5,994 nucleotides of DNA from M0108 sp964523415 (GTDB taxonomy: Bacteria > Pseudomonadota > Gammaproteobacteria > Chromatiales > Chromatiaceae). Shown here in pieces: positions 1-5,642 of the stretch (position 1 is its first letter; each line of letters opens with the position of its first letter). Below the pieces are notes generated by a model that saw only the letters and a list, made by a program, of their open reading frames with translations, did no database searches and was not told the origin of the DNA. Location of the stretch: NCBI GenBank assembly GCA_964523415.1, contig CAZFZB010000152.1:1-5994 (forward strand), in the 5' to 3' direction. Made by a program: the position numbers and the translations under genes.

Positions 1-300
1 AAGGTCAAGGTGGTCAAGAACAAGGTGGCGCCCCCCTTCAAGCAGGCGGAGTTCGACATCCTGTACGGCGAGGGTATATCCCGTGAGGGCGAGATCATCG
101 ACCTCGGTGCTCAACATGGCCTCATCGATAAGTCCGGCGCCTGGTATAGCTATGGCGGCAACCGGATCGGCCAGGGCAAGGACAACGTGCGCCTCTTCCT
201 GAAAGAGAACCCGGCGATGGCCCAGGAGATCGAGGCCAAGATTCGCGCCAAGCTGCTGCCCGCCGCCGATGTCGCCCCCGAGGCCATGGTGGCGGAATAG
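1..300 (+). CDS. recA: RecA recombinase, C-terminal part (5' end outside window)
   Basis: RecA is the ATP-dependent strand-exchange protein of homologous recombination; it also acts as coprotease for LexA cleavage in the SOS response. The reading frame is open from base 1 and ends at TAG 298-300, giving the last 99 residues. These cover the end of the core (KVVKNKVAPPFKQAEFDILYGEG) and the C-terminal domain (GAWYSYGGNRIGQGKDN, LKENPAMAQEIEAKIR), which align readily with E. coli RecA as remembered. The tail after the last helix is short and has only three acidic residues (in ADVAPEAMVAE), whereas the E. coli tail is longer and strongly acidic. The promoter and any LexA box lie upstream of the window. 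recX follows after 29 bases, the usual arrangement, so read-through from recA is likely. The identity is secure; only the N-terminal two thirds are unseen. Confidence 0.98.
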   Translation, partial: KVKVVKNKVAPPFKQAEFDILYGEGISREGEIIDLGAQHGLIDKSGAWYSYGGNRIGQGKDNVRLFLKENPAMAQEIEAKIRAKLLPAADVAPEAMVAE

Positions 301-329
301 GCTAAAGGCCGTTTGATCTGGCTGCCGGT

Positions 330-836
330 ATGGGCGAGGACCCAGACGAGTTAGGGGAGGAGCCCCTGAAGGATGCCTCAGGTGCCAAGGGAGCCGATGG
401 TGCGCGTAACCAAGCCCTGCGTCTGCTTGCTAACCGCGAGCATAGTCGTGCCGAACTTGAACAAAAGTTGCGGGCGCGGGGTTTCGAGGCGGTCGTCATG
501 GCGGGTGTGCTCGATGCCCTGACCGAGGCGGGCCTTCTCAGTGACGAACGCATGGCCGAGGCCTATGTGGCTGGGCGGTTACGCAAAGGTTTTGGCCCCT
601 TGCGTCTGCGTCGGGAGTTGCTTGAGCGGGGCCTGGACGAAGATCTGATCAGTGCCTACATCGACCGGAGCAGTGGTGATTGGTTAGAACTCATGGCCAG
701 TTTGGTGGCCAGGAAATTTGGTCCTGGTCGGGTTACTGATCGCAAGGAACTGGGGCGCCGTGCCCGCTTTCTCGAATATCGCGGCTTTCCCCCGGAACTC
801 GTCGGTCGCTACCTGCGCGGTGGGCCTGTGGCATGA
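330..836 (+). CDS. recX: RecX, regulatory protein of RecA
   Basis: RecX binds RecA filaments and modulates (usually inhibits) their extension and activity. The predicted protein has 168 residues, close to the usual 150-170. After an N-terminal stretch of about 25 residues rich in Asp/Glu/Gly/Ala come the three-helix repeats typical of the family: ALRLLANREHSRAELEQKL (29-47), DERMAEAYVAGRLRKG with GPLRLRRELLERGLD (about 72-103), and KELGRRARFLEYRGFP with the terminal helix (about 139-162). The start is ATG 330; the upstream TTG at 313 is out of frame, and no good Shine-Dalgarno sequence precedes ATG 330, so expression may rely on read-through from recA. The position directly after recA supports the call. 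The acidic N-terminus is poorly conserved in the family, so the exact start is less certain than the identity. Confidence 0.93.
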   Translation: MGEDPDELGEEPLKDASGAKGADGARNQALRLLANREHSRAELEQKLRARGFEAVVMAGVLDALTEAGLLSDERMAEAYVAGRLRKGFGPLRLRRELLERGLDEDLISAYIDRSSGDWLELMASLVARKFGPGRVTDRKELGRRARFLEYRGFPPELVGRYLRGGPVA

Positions 837-898
837 GGTCGCCTTGAACCCTGTGATTTTTCGAATATTGCCCTCTTTCCCGTATTGAGTTTGCCGTC

Positions 899-3505
899 AT
901 GAAGAGCAGCGCCGAGCTGAGAGCCAGTTTTCTCGATTTCTTCGCCTCCCATGGCCATCAGGTGGTGCCCAGCAGCCCCTTGATCCCGGCCAATGATCCG
1001 ACCCTGCTCTTTACCAACGCGGGTATGGTGCAGTTCAAGGACGTCTTTCTGGGTCGGGACAAGAGACCCTATCACCGGGCCGCCAGCACCCAGCGCTGCG
1101 TGCGCGCCGGTGGCAAGCACAATGATCTGGAGAATGTAGGCTACACGGCCCGGCACCATACCTTCTTCGAAATGCTGGGCAATTTCAGCTTTGGGGATTA
1201 TTTCAAGCACCATGCCATTCTCTATGCCTGGGAATATCTCACCCAGGTTCTCGCCCTCCCCCCCGAGCGCCTCTGGGTCACCGTTTTTCAGGACGACGAC
1301 GAGGCAGCCTCTATCTGGCTCGATGAGGTGGGCGTGGACCCCCACCGCTTCTCGCGTTGCGGGGAAAAGGACAACTTCTGGTCCATGGGTGACACGGGTC
1401 CCTGCGGCCCCTGCTCCGAGATTTTTTATGATCACGGACCCCAGGTCCCAGGTGGTCCCCCGGGCTCCCCTGACGCCGATGGCGACCGCTATATCGAGAT
1501 CTGGAACCTGGTCTTCATGCAATTCGACCGGGACGCCAGCGGTAAGCTGACTCCCTTGCCCAAACCCTCGGTGGATACGGGCATGGGGCTGGAGCGCCTG
1601 GCAGCGGTCATGCAGGGCGTCCACAGTAACTACGAGATCGATCTATTCGCCAGGCTCATCGATGCGGCGGCCCAGGTCACGGGGGCCCAGGATCGGGAAT
1701 CCAAGGCCCTGCGGGTCATTGCGGATCATATCCGTGCCGCTGCCTTCCTGGTCGTTGATGGCATTACCCCAGGCAACGAGGGGCGTGGTTATGTCCTGCG
1801 GCGCATCATCCGGCGCGCCATCCGCCATGGCTATCAGCTCGGCCAGGCCGATCCCTTCTTCTATAAGCTGGTCGCACCCCTGGCGGCCGAAATGGGGGAC
1901 GCCTTTCCGGAATTGCCCAAGGCCCAGGAGCGGGTGGCACACATCCTCAACCTGGAAGAGGAACGTTTTGCCGAAACCCTGGAACAGGGCATGCGCATCC
2001 TGGAGCAGGCCATCGCGAGCCTGGCTGGTACCCTCATCCCCGGGGAAACGGTATTTAAGCTCTACGATACCTATGGCTTCCCTCTGGATCTCACGGCTGA
2101 CATTGCCCGCGAGCGGGGGCTGACCCTGGACACCGCCGGTTTCGACCGCGAGATGGCCCGGCAGAAAGAGCGCGCCCGCGCCGCCAGCCACTTTGGCACC
2201 GGTTCCGGCGCCGCCTTGCGACTGGAGGGTGAAACCCACTTTACGGGCTATGAACATCTCGATGATCGCGCCCATGTGGTCGGCCTCTACCGGGGCGAGG
2301 AAGCGGTAGATGCCCTGCGGGTGGGCGACGAAGGTATCCTGGTTCTCGATGCTACCCCCTTTTACGCCGAGTCCGGTGGTCAGGTGGGTGACCGCGGCTG
2401 GCTCAGGGGCGATCGGGTTCGCCTGACGGTACAGGACACCCGGAAGTTGGGTGGGGATGTCATCGGGCATGTCTGTCGGGTGGAGGAGGGCGAACTTCAG
2501 GTCGGCGATACGCTCGAGGCCAGGGTAGATGCCGACCGTCGCCGCGCCACGGCCCTCAACCACTCCGCTACCCACCTTTTACATGCGGCCCTGCGCCACA
2601 TCCTGGGTGATCATGTCCAACAGAAGGGCTCCTTGGTGGACCCCGAACGGTTACGTTTCGACTTTTCCCATTTCGAGCCCGTCAGTCGCGATCAACTCCT
2701 GGCGATCGAGCGCCTGGTGAACCAGGAAATCCGGGCAAATCACCCGGTCGAGACCCGGCTCATGACCCTGGAGGACGCCAAGGCTACCGGCGCCATGGCC
2801 CTCTTTGGCGAGAAATATGCTGACCTTGTACGGGTATTGCGCATGGGTGACTTCTCCACCGAATTGTGCGGCGGCACCCACGCCCGGGCGGTGGGGGATA
2901 TCGGCCTCTTCAAGATCCTGAGCGAGGGCGGCATCGCCTCCGGGGTGCGCCGTATCGAGGCTACCACCGGAGCTCAGGCCCTGGCGGTTGTCGAGGAGGA
3001 TGAGGAACGCCTGCTGCGCCTGGCCAGCCTGGTCAAGGGTAGCCGTGAGGATCTGGACGACAAGGTCGCCGCCTTACTGGAACGCTCCAGGCGACTGGAA
3101 AGGGAATTGGCTGACCTCAAGGCGAAGGCCGCCAGCGCCGCAGGCCAGGATTTGGCCGCTCAGGCAGAAGAGATAGGGGGGGTCAAGGTGTTGGCGGCAC
3201 GGTTGGACGGCGCCGATGCCAAGGCCCTGCGCGACGCCTTGGATCGGCTCAAGGACAAGCTGGGCTCAGCCATCATTCTGTTGGCGGCCGAGAGTGAGGG
3301 TAAGGTGAGTCTGATCGCCGGGGTGACTAAGGATCTGACCGATCGCTTTCAGGCGGGCGATCTGGTCCGCGAGGCCGCCGCCAAGGTGGGTGGCAAGGGT
3401 GGCGGCCGGCCGGACATGGCCCAGGCGGGAGGCTCGGATCCTAGCGGTCTGCCCGCGGCCCTGGCCCTTGCCAAGCAGTGGGCCCGGGACCGGGTCAATC
3501 CCTGA
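899..3505 (+). CDS. alaS: Alanyl-tRNA synthetase
   Basis: AlaS attaches alanine to tRNA-Ala in the cytoplasm and hydrolyses mischarged Ser- or Gly-tRNA-Ala. The 868 residues compare with 876 in E. coli. The class II catalytic domain occupies roughly 1-240, with RCVRAGGKHNDLENVG (66-81), HHTFFEMLGNFSFGDYFK (86-103) and the motif 3 segment DTGMGLERLA (226-235). A tRNA-recognition helical region follows to about 450. The editing domain carries the metal-site pairs HSATH (His555/His559) and CGGTH (Cys657/His661). A coiled coil spans about 699-745, and the C-terminal C-Ala domain has the glycine-rich GGKGGGRPDMAQAGG (831-845). All key residues are present, with no frameshift or gap. ATG 899 gives the canonical N-terminus (MKSSAELRASFLDFFASHGH); only a weak TTGAG lies upstream at 885-889. 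recX ends 62 bases before it. The large antisense frames across this gene are its shadows. Confidence 0.99.
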   Translation: MKSSAELRASFLDFFASHGHQVVPSSPLIPANDPTLLFTNAGMVQFKDVFLGRDKRPYHRAASTQRCVRAGGKHNDLENVGYTARHHTFFEMLGNFSFGDYFKHHAILYAWEYLTQVLALPPERLWVTVFQDDDEAASIWLDEVGVDPHRFSRCGEKDNFWSMGDTGPCGPCSEIFYDHGPQVPGGPPGSPDADGDRYIEIWNLVFMQFDRDASGKLTPLPKPSVDTGMGLERLAAVMQGVHSNYEIDLFARLIDAAAQVTGAQDRESKALRVIADHIRAAAFLVVDGITPGNEGRGYVLRRIIRRAIRHGYQLGQADPFFYKLVAPLAAEMGDAFPELPKAQERVAHILNLEEERFAETLEQGMRILEQAIASLAGTLIPGETVFKLYDTYGFPLDLTADIARERGLTLDTAGFDREMARQKERARAASHFGTGSGAALRLEGETHFTGYEHLDDRAHVVGLYRGEEAVDALRVGDEGILVLDATPFYAESGGQVGDRGWLRGDRVRLTVQDTRKLGGDVIGHVCRVEEGELQVGDTLEARVDADRRRATALNHSATHLLHAALRHILGDHVQQKGSLVDPERLRFDFSHFEPVSRDQLLAIERLVNQEIRANHPVETRLMTLEDAKATGAMALFGEKYADLVRVLRMGDFSTELCGGTHARAVGDIGLFKILSEGGIASGVRRIEATTGAQALAVVEEDEERLLRLASLVKGSREDLDDKVAALLERSRRLERELADLKAKAASAAGQDLAAQAEEIGGVKVLAARLDGADAKALRDALDRLKDKLGSAIILLAAESEGKVSLIAGVTKDLTDRFQAGDLVREAAAKVGGKGGGRPDMAQAGGSDPSGLPAALALAKQWARDRVNP

Positions 3506-3521
3506 TTCCGAGTATTCTACC

Positions 3522-3543
3522 CCTGGCCGCCCAGGTTTCTGGG
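3522..3543 (+). other. Overlapping inverted repeats between alaS and lysC
   Basis: Two short hairpins share bases here. CCTGG 3522-3526 pairs with CCAGG 3531-3535 across a 4-base loop and is followed by TTTCT. Alternatively CCCAG 3530-3534 pairs with CTGGG 3539-3543 across GTTT. They cannot form together. The first resembles a weak intrinsic terminator after alaS, but the T run is poor. Whether either acts as a terminator or attenuator is inference; the leader is far too short for a lysine riboswitch. Confidence 0.3.
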
Positions 3544-3572
3544 GGGCTGGGAATTGTTGACACTGGCAGAAG

Positions 3573-3579
3573 TAAGGAG
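3573..3579 (+). promoter_or_regulatory. Ribosome binding site of lysC
   Basis: TAAGGAG lies 6 bases before ATG 3586 and is the strongest Shine-Dalgarno sequence before any gene start in the window. It settles the start: a longer in-frame reading from GTG 3478 would overlap the end of alaS and add 36 residues unlike any aspartokinase N-terminus, while ATG 3586 gives the expected MALIVQKYGGTS. Confidence 0.9.
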
Positions 3580-3585
3580 AGTGCC

Positions 3586-4809
3586 ATGGCGCTCATTGTT
3601 CAGAAATATGGCGGCACCTCCGTCGGCAGCGTGGAGCGTATCCAAAATGTCGCCCAGCGCGTAAAACGCTGGCGGGAGCGTGGTGATCAGGTGGTGGTAG
3701 TGGTCTCCGCTATGTCCGGCGAGACGGACCGTCTCATCGGTCTGGCCAAGGCCATCCAGGAGCGTCCCCTTCCCCGGGAGCTGGATGTACTGCTCTCAAC
3801 CGGCGAACAAGTCACCATCGCCCTACTGGCCATGGCATTGGATCAGGCTGGGTGTCCCGCCCGCTCCTATACCGGCGCCCAGGTCCAGATCCTCACGGAC
3901 AGCGCTCACAACAAGGCGCGTATCCGTGAGATCGAGGAGGCCAATATCCGCGCGGATCTGGAAGCTGGCAACGTGGTCGTGGTGGCGGGATTTCAGGGCG
4001 TGGATGAAGACGGCAATATTACGACCCTGGGGCGGGGCGGTTCGGATACCTCCGCCGTAGCCGTGGCCGCTGCCCTGCACGCCGCCGAGTGCCAGATCTA
4101 CACCGACGTGGATGGTGTCTATACCACGGACCCGCGCGTGGAGCCCCGCGCCCGCAAGCTTGATCGCATCACCTTCGAGGAGATGCTCGAGATGGCCAGT
4201 CTGGGCTCCAAGGTCCTGCAGATCCGCTCCGTGGAGTTTGCGGGTAAGTACAAGGTACCCTTGCGCGTGCTCTCCAGCTTTGAAGAGGGTGAGGGCACAC
4301 TGATATCACTTGAGGAGGACGCCGTGGAACAAGCGCTCATTTCTGGTATTGCCTTTGCCCGCGACGAGGCCAAGCTCACCATACTGGGGGTTCCGGACCA
4401 GCCCGGCGTTGCCTATAAGATTTTGGGTCCCATCGCGGCAGCCAATATCGAAGTGGATATGATCATCCAGAATATCGCCGCCGACGAGGCGACGACGGAT
4501 TTTACCTTCACCGTCCACCGCAACGAGTACCAGCGGGCCATGGAGATCCTCAGGGGCACCGCTGCCTCTCTGTCCGCGCGTCAGGTGCTGGGTGACGATC
4601 GCATCGCTAAGATTTCCATCGTGGGGGTGGGGATGCGTTCCCATGCTGGTATTGCCAGCAAGATGTTCGCCGCCCTTGCCAAGGAGGGGATCAACATCCG
4701 CATGATCTCTACCTCCGAGATCAAGATCTCCGTGGTCGTGGACGAGAAGTATCTGGAACTTGGCGTGCGAACCCTGCATAGCGCCTTCGATCTGGACAAG
4801 TCCGCCTGA
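3586..4809 (+). CDS. lysC: Aspartate kinase (aspartokinase), alpha subunit
   Basis: This enzyme phosphorylates L-aspartate with ATP to aspartyl-4-phosphate, the committed step toward lysine, diaminopimelate, threonine and methionine. It has 407 residues, the length of the monofunctional two-subunit type (B. subtilis, Corynebacterium, Pseudomonas), shorter than E. coli LysC at 449. The amino-acid-kinase domain (about 1-235) shows KYGGTSVG (7-14), STGE (71-74), GRGGSDTSA (149-157) and TDVDGVYTTDPR (173-184). Two ACT regulatory domains follow, at about 265-330 (LTILGVPDQPG, IDM-like EVDMIIQN) and 343-407 (ISIVGVGM, GINIRMISTSEIKISVVV). ACT domains in this family bind lysine and/or threonine for feedback inhibition; which effector applies cannot be read here. 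The gene lies 80 bases after alaS and 211 before csrA. No homoserine dehydrogenase domain is fused. An internal start may make a separate beta subunit (see 4324). Confidence 0.98.
   Translation: MALIVQKYGGTSVGSVERIQNVAQRVKRWRERGDQVVVVVSAMSGETDRLIGLAKAIQERPLPRELDVLLSTGEQVTIALLAMALDQAGCPARSYTGAQVQILTDSAHNKARIREIEEANIRADLEAGNVVVVAGFQGVDEDGNITTLGRGGSDTSAVAVAAALHAAECQIYTDVDGVYTTDPRVEPRARKLDRITFEEMLEMASLGSKVLQIRSVEFAGKYKVPLRVLSSFEEGEGTLISLEEDAVEQALISGIAFARDEAKLTILGVPDQPGVAYKILGPIAAANIEVDMIIQNIAADEATTDFTFTVHRNEYQRAMEILRGTAASLSARQVLGDDRIAKISIVGVGMRSHAGIASKMFAALAKEGINIRMISTSEIKISVVVDEKYLELGVRTLHSAFDLDKSA
4324..4809 (+). CDS. lysC: Possible aspartokinase beta subunit from an internal start in lysC
   Basis: GTG 4324-4326 is codon 247 of lysC, in the same frame, and is preceded by AGGAGG (4313-4318) with a 5-base gap. 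Translation from it would give a 161-residue protein holding only the two ACT domains, beginning VEQALISGIAF. In B. subtilis and C. glutamicum aspartokinase the beta subunit is made from an in-frame internal start at the corresponding kinase/ACT boundary, and the Corynebacterium beta protein starts with a very similar V/M-EEAVLTGVA stretch (from memory). The beta chain completes an alpha2beta2 regulatory complex. The caveat is that AGGAGG here also encodes part of Glu-Glu-Asp, so it may be coincidental. The site is seen; its use is inferred. Confidence 0.5.
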   Translation: MEQALISGIAFARDEAKLTILGVPDQPGVAYKILGPIAAANIEVDMIIQNIAADEATTDFTFTVHRNEYQRAMEILRGTAASLSARQVLGDDRIAKISIVGVGMRSHAGIASKMFAALAKEGINIRMISTSEIKISVVVDEKYLELGVRTLHSAFDLDKSA

Positions 4810-4870
4810 GGGGGCCCCAGTAGGCAAAAAATGGTTGCTATCAAGCAAAAAGGCCTTTTTGGGGCCTCAG
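4806..4870 (+). terminator. Possible lysC transcript-end structure (interrupted long inverted repeat)
   Basis: CTGAGG 4806-4811, overlapping the lysC stop, can pair with CCTCAG 4865-4870, and CCCC 4815-4818 with GGGG 4861-4864, leaving a three-G bulge. Inside, TTGCT and AGCAA form a small hairpin around ATCA. No clear U-tract follows the outer stem, so a classic intrinsic terminator is not demonstrated. It could instead be a stabilising 3' structure. Confidence 0.3.
4846..4861. repeat. 16-base perfect palindrome upstream of csrA
   Basis: CAAAAAGGCCTTTTTG is its own reverse complement over all 16 bases. It has no natural loop: as RNA only the outer C-G and five A-U pairs could form around GGCC, which would be a weak bidirectional terminator hairpin. 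As DNA it has the symmetry of a dimeric regulator site, and it covers the place where the -35 element of the promoter at 4876-4884 would lie. The palindrome is directly visible; its role is unknown. Confidence 0.7.
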
Positions 4871-4875
4871 GCAAT

Positions 4876-4884
4876 TGTTAGAAT
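4876..4884 (+). promoter_or_regulatory. Extended -10 promoter candidate for csrA
   Basis: TGTTAGAAT contains the extended -10 TG dinucleotide, one spacer base, and TAGAAT, which matches five of six bases of TATAAT. No good -35 exists at the expected distance, which is tolerated in extended -10 promoters. Transcription would start near 4891, giving a csrA leader of about 130 bases. Confidence 0.5.
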
Positions 4885-4893
4885 TCCGTTCAC

Positions 4894-5009
4894 ACGGAGT
4901 CATGCTCCAGTTCTTCGTGGTTGGTTGCTGCGCGGTCCCAGCGCCTGAGTTGGCAATGCCACTCCTCGCTGCCCCTGGCCCGCGTTCTGTTTAAAGGAAT
5001 ATTTAGGGA
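4894..5009 (+). promoter_or_regulatory. csrA leader with three CsrA-type ANGGA motifs
   Basis: ACGGA at 4894-4898, AAGGA at 4994-4998 and AGGGA at 5005-5009 match the minimal ANGGA core recognised by CsrA. The last lies inside the csrA Shine-Dalgarno region (AGGGAG 5005-5010, 10 bases before the ATG). CsrA represses its own translation in E. coli through multiple leader sites, one over the ribosome binding site, so similar feedback is plausible here. The motif is short and can occur by chance. Confidence 0.4.
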
Positions 5010-5020
5010 GAGAACGCGAA

Positions 5021-5242
5021 ATGTTGATACTCACGAGAAGGGTCGGCGAGACCCTCATGATTGGAGATGAGGTGACCGTCACCGTCCTTGGCGTCAAGGG
5101 CAACCAGGTGCGCATCGGCGTCAATGCCCCCCGGGATGTAGCCGTCCATCGCGAGGAAATCTACGAGCGTATCAAACGCGAACAGGCAGGCCAGGGCGAC
5201 GGTGGCGACATGGATGGCGATTACGAACAAGATCGTGATTAG
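5021..5242 (+). CDS. csrA: Carbon storage regulator CsrA (RsmA), RNA-binding protein
   Basis: CsrA is a small dimeric protein that binds GGA motifs in mRNA leaders, altering translation and stability; in related bacteria it controls carbon storage, motility and biofilm genes and is titrated by CsrB/RsmZ-type RNAs. The first 50 or so residues (MLILTRRVGETLMIGDEV...) are almost the same as E. coli CsrA, including RNA-contact positions Leu4, Arg6, Val40, Arg44 and Ile47. The protein has 73 residues against 61 in E. coli. The extra length is a C-terminal tail after IKREQ that is rich in Gly and Asp/Glu (GQGDGGDMDGDYEQDRD). The start at ATG 5021 is fixed by the conserved N-terminus. It has its own likely promoter at 4876-4884, and tRNA-Ser follows 75 bases downstream as in E. 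coli. Confidence 0.98.
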   Translation: MLILTRRVGETLMIGDEVTVTVLGVKGNQVRIGVNAPRDVAVHREEIYERIKREQAGQGDGGDMDGDYEQDRD

Positions 5243-5268
5243 CGGTAGCGTCCAACGGCAGGCACAAC

Positions 5269-5274
5269 TATAAT
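5269..5274 (+). promoter_or_regulatory. -10 box of the tRNA-Ser promoter
   Basis: TATAAT is a perfect -10 consensus, 43 bases before the mature tRNA 5' end and just after csrA. It would start transcription near 5281 and leave a short 5' leader for RNase P. No clear TTGACA-like -35 lies 16-18 bases upstream (about 5246-5251 reads TAGCGT), so strength may come from other elements, or the tRNA may also be read from the csrA promoter. Confidence 0.6.
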
Positions 5275-5317
5275 TCTTCGCTTGTTGATGCGCCCCCCAA
5301 TACCGCTAAGGTTTCCT

Positions 5318-5410
5318 GGAGAGATGGCCGAGAGGCTGAAGGCGCTCCCCTGCTAAGGGAGTATGGGGCTTGAAACTCCATCGAGGGTTCGAATCCCTCT
5401 CTCTCCGCCA
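5318..5410 (+). tRNA. serV: tRNA-Ser (anticodon GCU)
   Basis: The complete 93-base gene includes an encoded CCA. The acceptor stem GGAGAGA (5318-5324) pairs perfectly with TCTCTCC (5400-5406), then comes discriminator G5407 and CCA 5408-5410. The D-stem is GCC 5327-5329 with GGC 5341-5343. The anticodon stem CTCCC/GGGAG (5345-5349, 5357-5361) holds loop CTGCTAA with anticodon GCT at 5352-5354, which reads AGC and AGU. The long variable arm typical of serine tRNAs forms six pairs between 5363-5368 and 5376-5381. The T-arm is GAGGG-TTCGAAT-CCCTC (5383-5399). Its place right after csrA equals that of E. coli serV. No adjacent tRNA-Arg genes are seen, unlike E. coli. Confidence 0.98.
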
Positions 5411-5434
5411 TTTCTTCCGTTGCCTGTCAGTCAC

Positions 5435-5463
5435 ACAAGGCGGTTTCCCTGGGCCTGCCTTGT
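5435..5463 (+). terminator. Inverted repeat after tRNA-Ser, possible terminator
   Basis: ACAAGGC 5435-5441 pairs with GCCTTGT 5457-5463, a 7-base stem with a 15-base loop, 25 bases beyond the tRNA CCA. It is the best stem for ending the tRNA transcript, but C-rich sequence rather than a U-tract follows, so intrinsic termination is doubtful. A short T-rich stretch (TTTCTT 5411-5416) sits directly after CCA. Confidence 0.35.
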
Positions 5464-5485
5464 CCCCTCCCGGTAGCGACCCCCG

Positions 5486-5514
5486 GCCCTTCCAGTAAAG
5501 GGCTGGTTCCAGCC
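5486..5514 (+). other. Two mutually exclusive hairpins upstream of the rlpA-like gene
   Basis: GCCCTT 5486-5491 pairs with AAGGGC 5498-5503 around CCAGTA, while GGCTGG 5501-5506 pairs with CCAGCC 5509-5514 around TT. They overlap at 5501-5503. A further stem, GTTTCA 5583-5588 with TGAAAC 5594-5599 around AGGAC, lies downstream. The role is unknown; they may be part of a 5' leader or simple terminator debris. The rest of the 5411-5638 spacer shows no gene or clear promoter. Confidence 0.3.
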
Positions 5515-5570
5515 TTCCTCGGCGTTGCCCTTGATGTCAAGAATCAGCCGATTACCGAGCGAACTCACTC

Positions 5571-5642
5571 ATGGCTCAGGTAGTTTCAAGGACTGAAACC
5601 GATTCGGCCCCCTGCCATGTTGTCAATAGGCTGGTTCCATGA
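5571..5642 (+). CDS. Possible 23-residue upstream ORF overlapping the rlpA-like start
   Basis: ATG 5571 opens a 23-codon frame (MAQVVSRTETDSAPCHVVNR...) ending at TGA 5640-5642. That stop overlaps ATG 5639 in the ATGA arrangement typical of translational coupling. The downstream gene has only a weak ribosome site (AGG 5628-5630), so coupling would make sense. Against it, this ORF has no strong ribosome site of its own, no recognised family and is short enough to be chance. Low confidence. Confidence 0.15.
   Translation: MAQVVSRTETDSAPCHVVNRLVP

Noticed and set aside
844..871. Weak promoter before alaS (TTGAAC, 16-base spacer, TATTGC)
   Set aside because: Only four of six and three of six consensus matches; too weak to list, though alaS could have its own promoter in this 62-base gap.
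809..1624. Antisense 271-residue frame over the recX end and alaS
   Set aside because: It lies opposite clearly functional alaS, has no recognisable domain and is expected in GC-rich coding DNA.
1643..2575. Antisense 310-residue frame within alaS
   Set aside because: It is a shadow of the alaS reading frame, with no ribosome site and no family resemblance.
3557..3562. Perfect TTGACA -35 box before lysC
   Set aside because: The matching -10 position falls on AGTGCC at the ribosome site and start codon, with no TATAAT-like sequence; a start there would remove the Shine-Dalgarno sequence.
3478..3585. Longer lysC start at GTG 3478
   Set aside because: It would overlap alaS and add 36 non-homologous residues; ATG 3586 has TAAGGAG at the right spacing and the canonical KYGGTSVG N-terminus.
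4902..4994. 30-residue ORF in the csrA leader (ATG 4902)
   Set aside because: GGAG lies only 2 bases before the ATG, too close to act as a ribosome site, and the peptide resembles nothing known.
5383..5410. tRNA-Ser 3' end as an integration (att) site
   Set aside because: No second copy of the tRNA 3' end and no integrase are in the window; the gene is intact and flanked by ordinary spacers.
5583..5599. CRISPR-like GTTTCA...TGAAAC unit
   Set aside because: It is a single copy with no spacer-repeat series and no cas genes; best read as a small hairpin.
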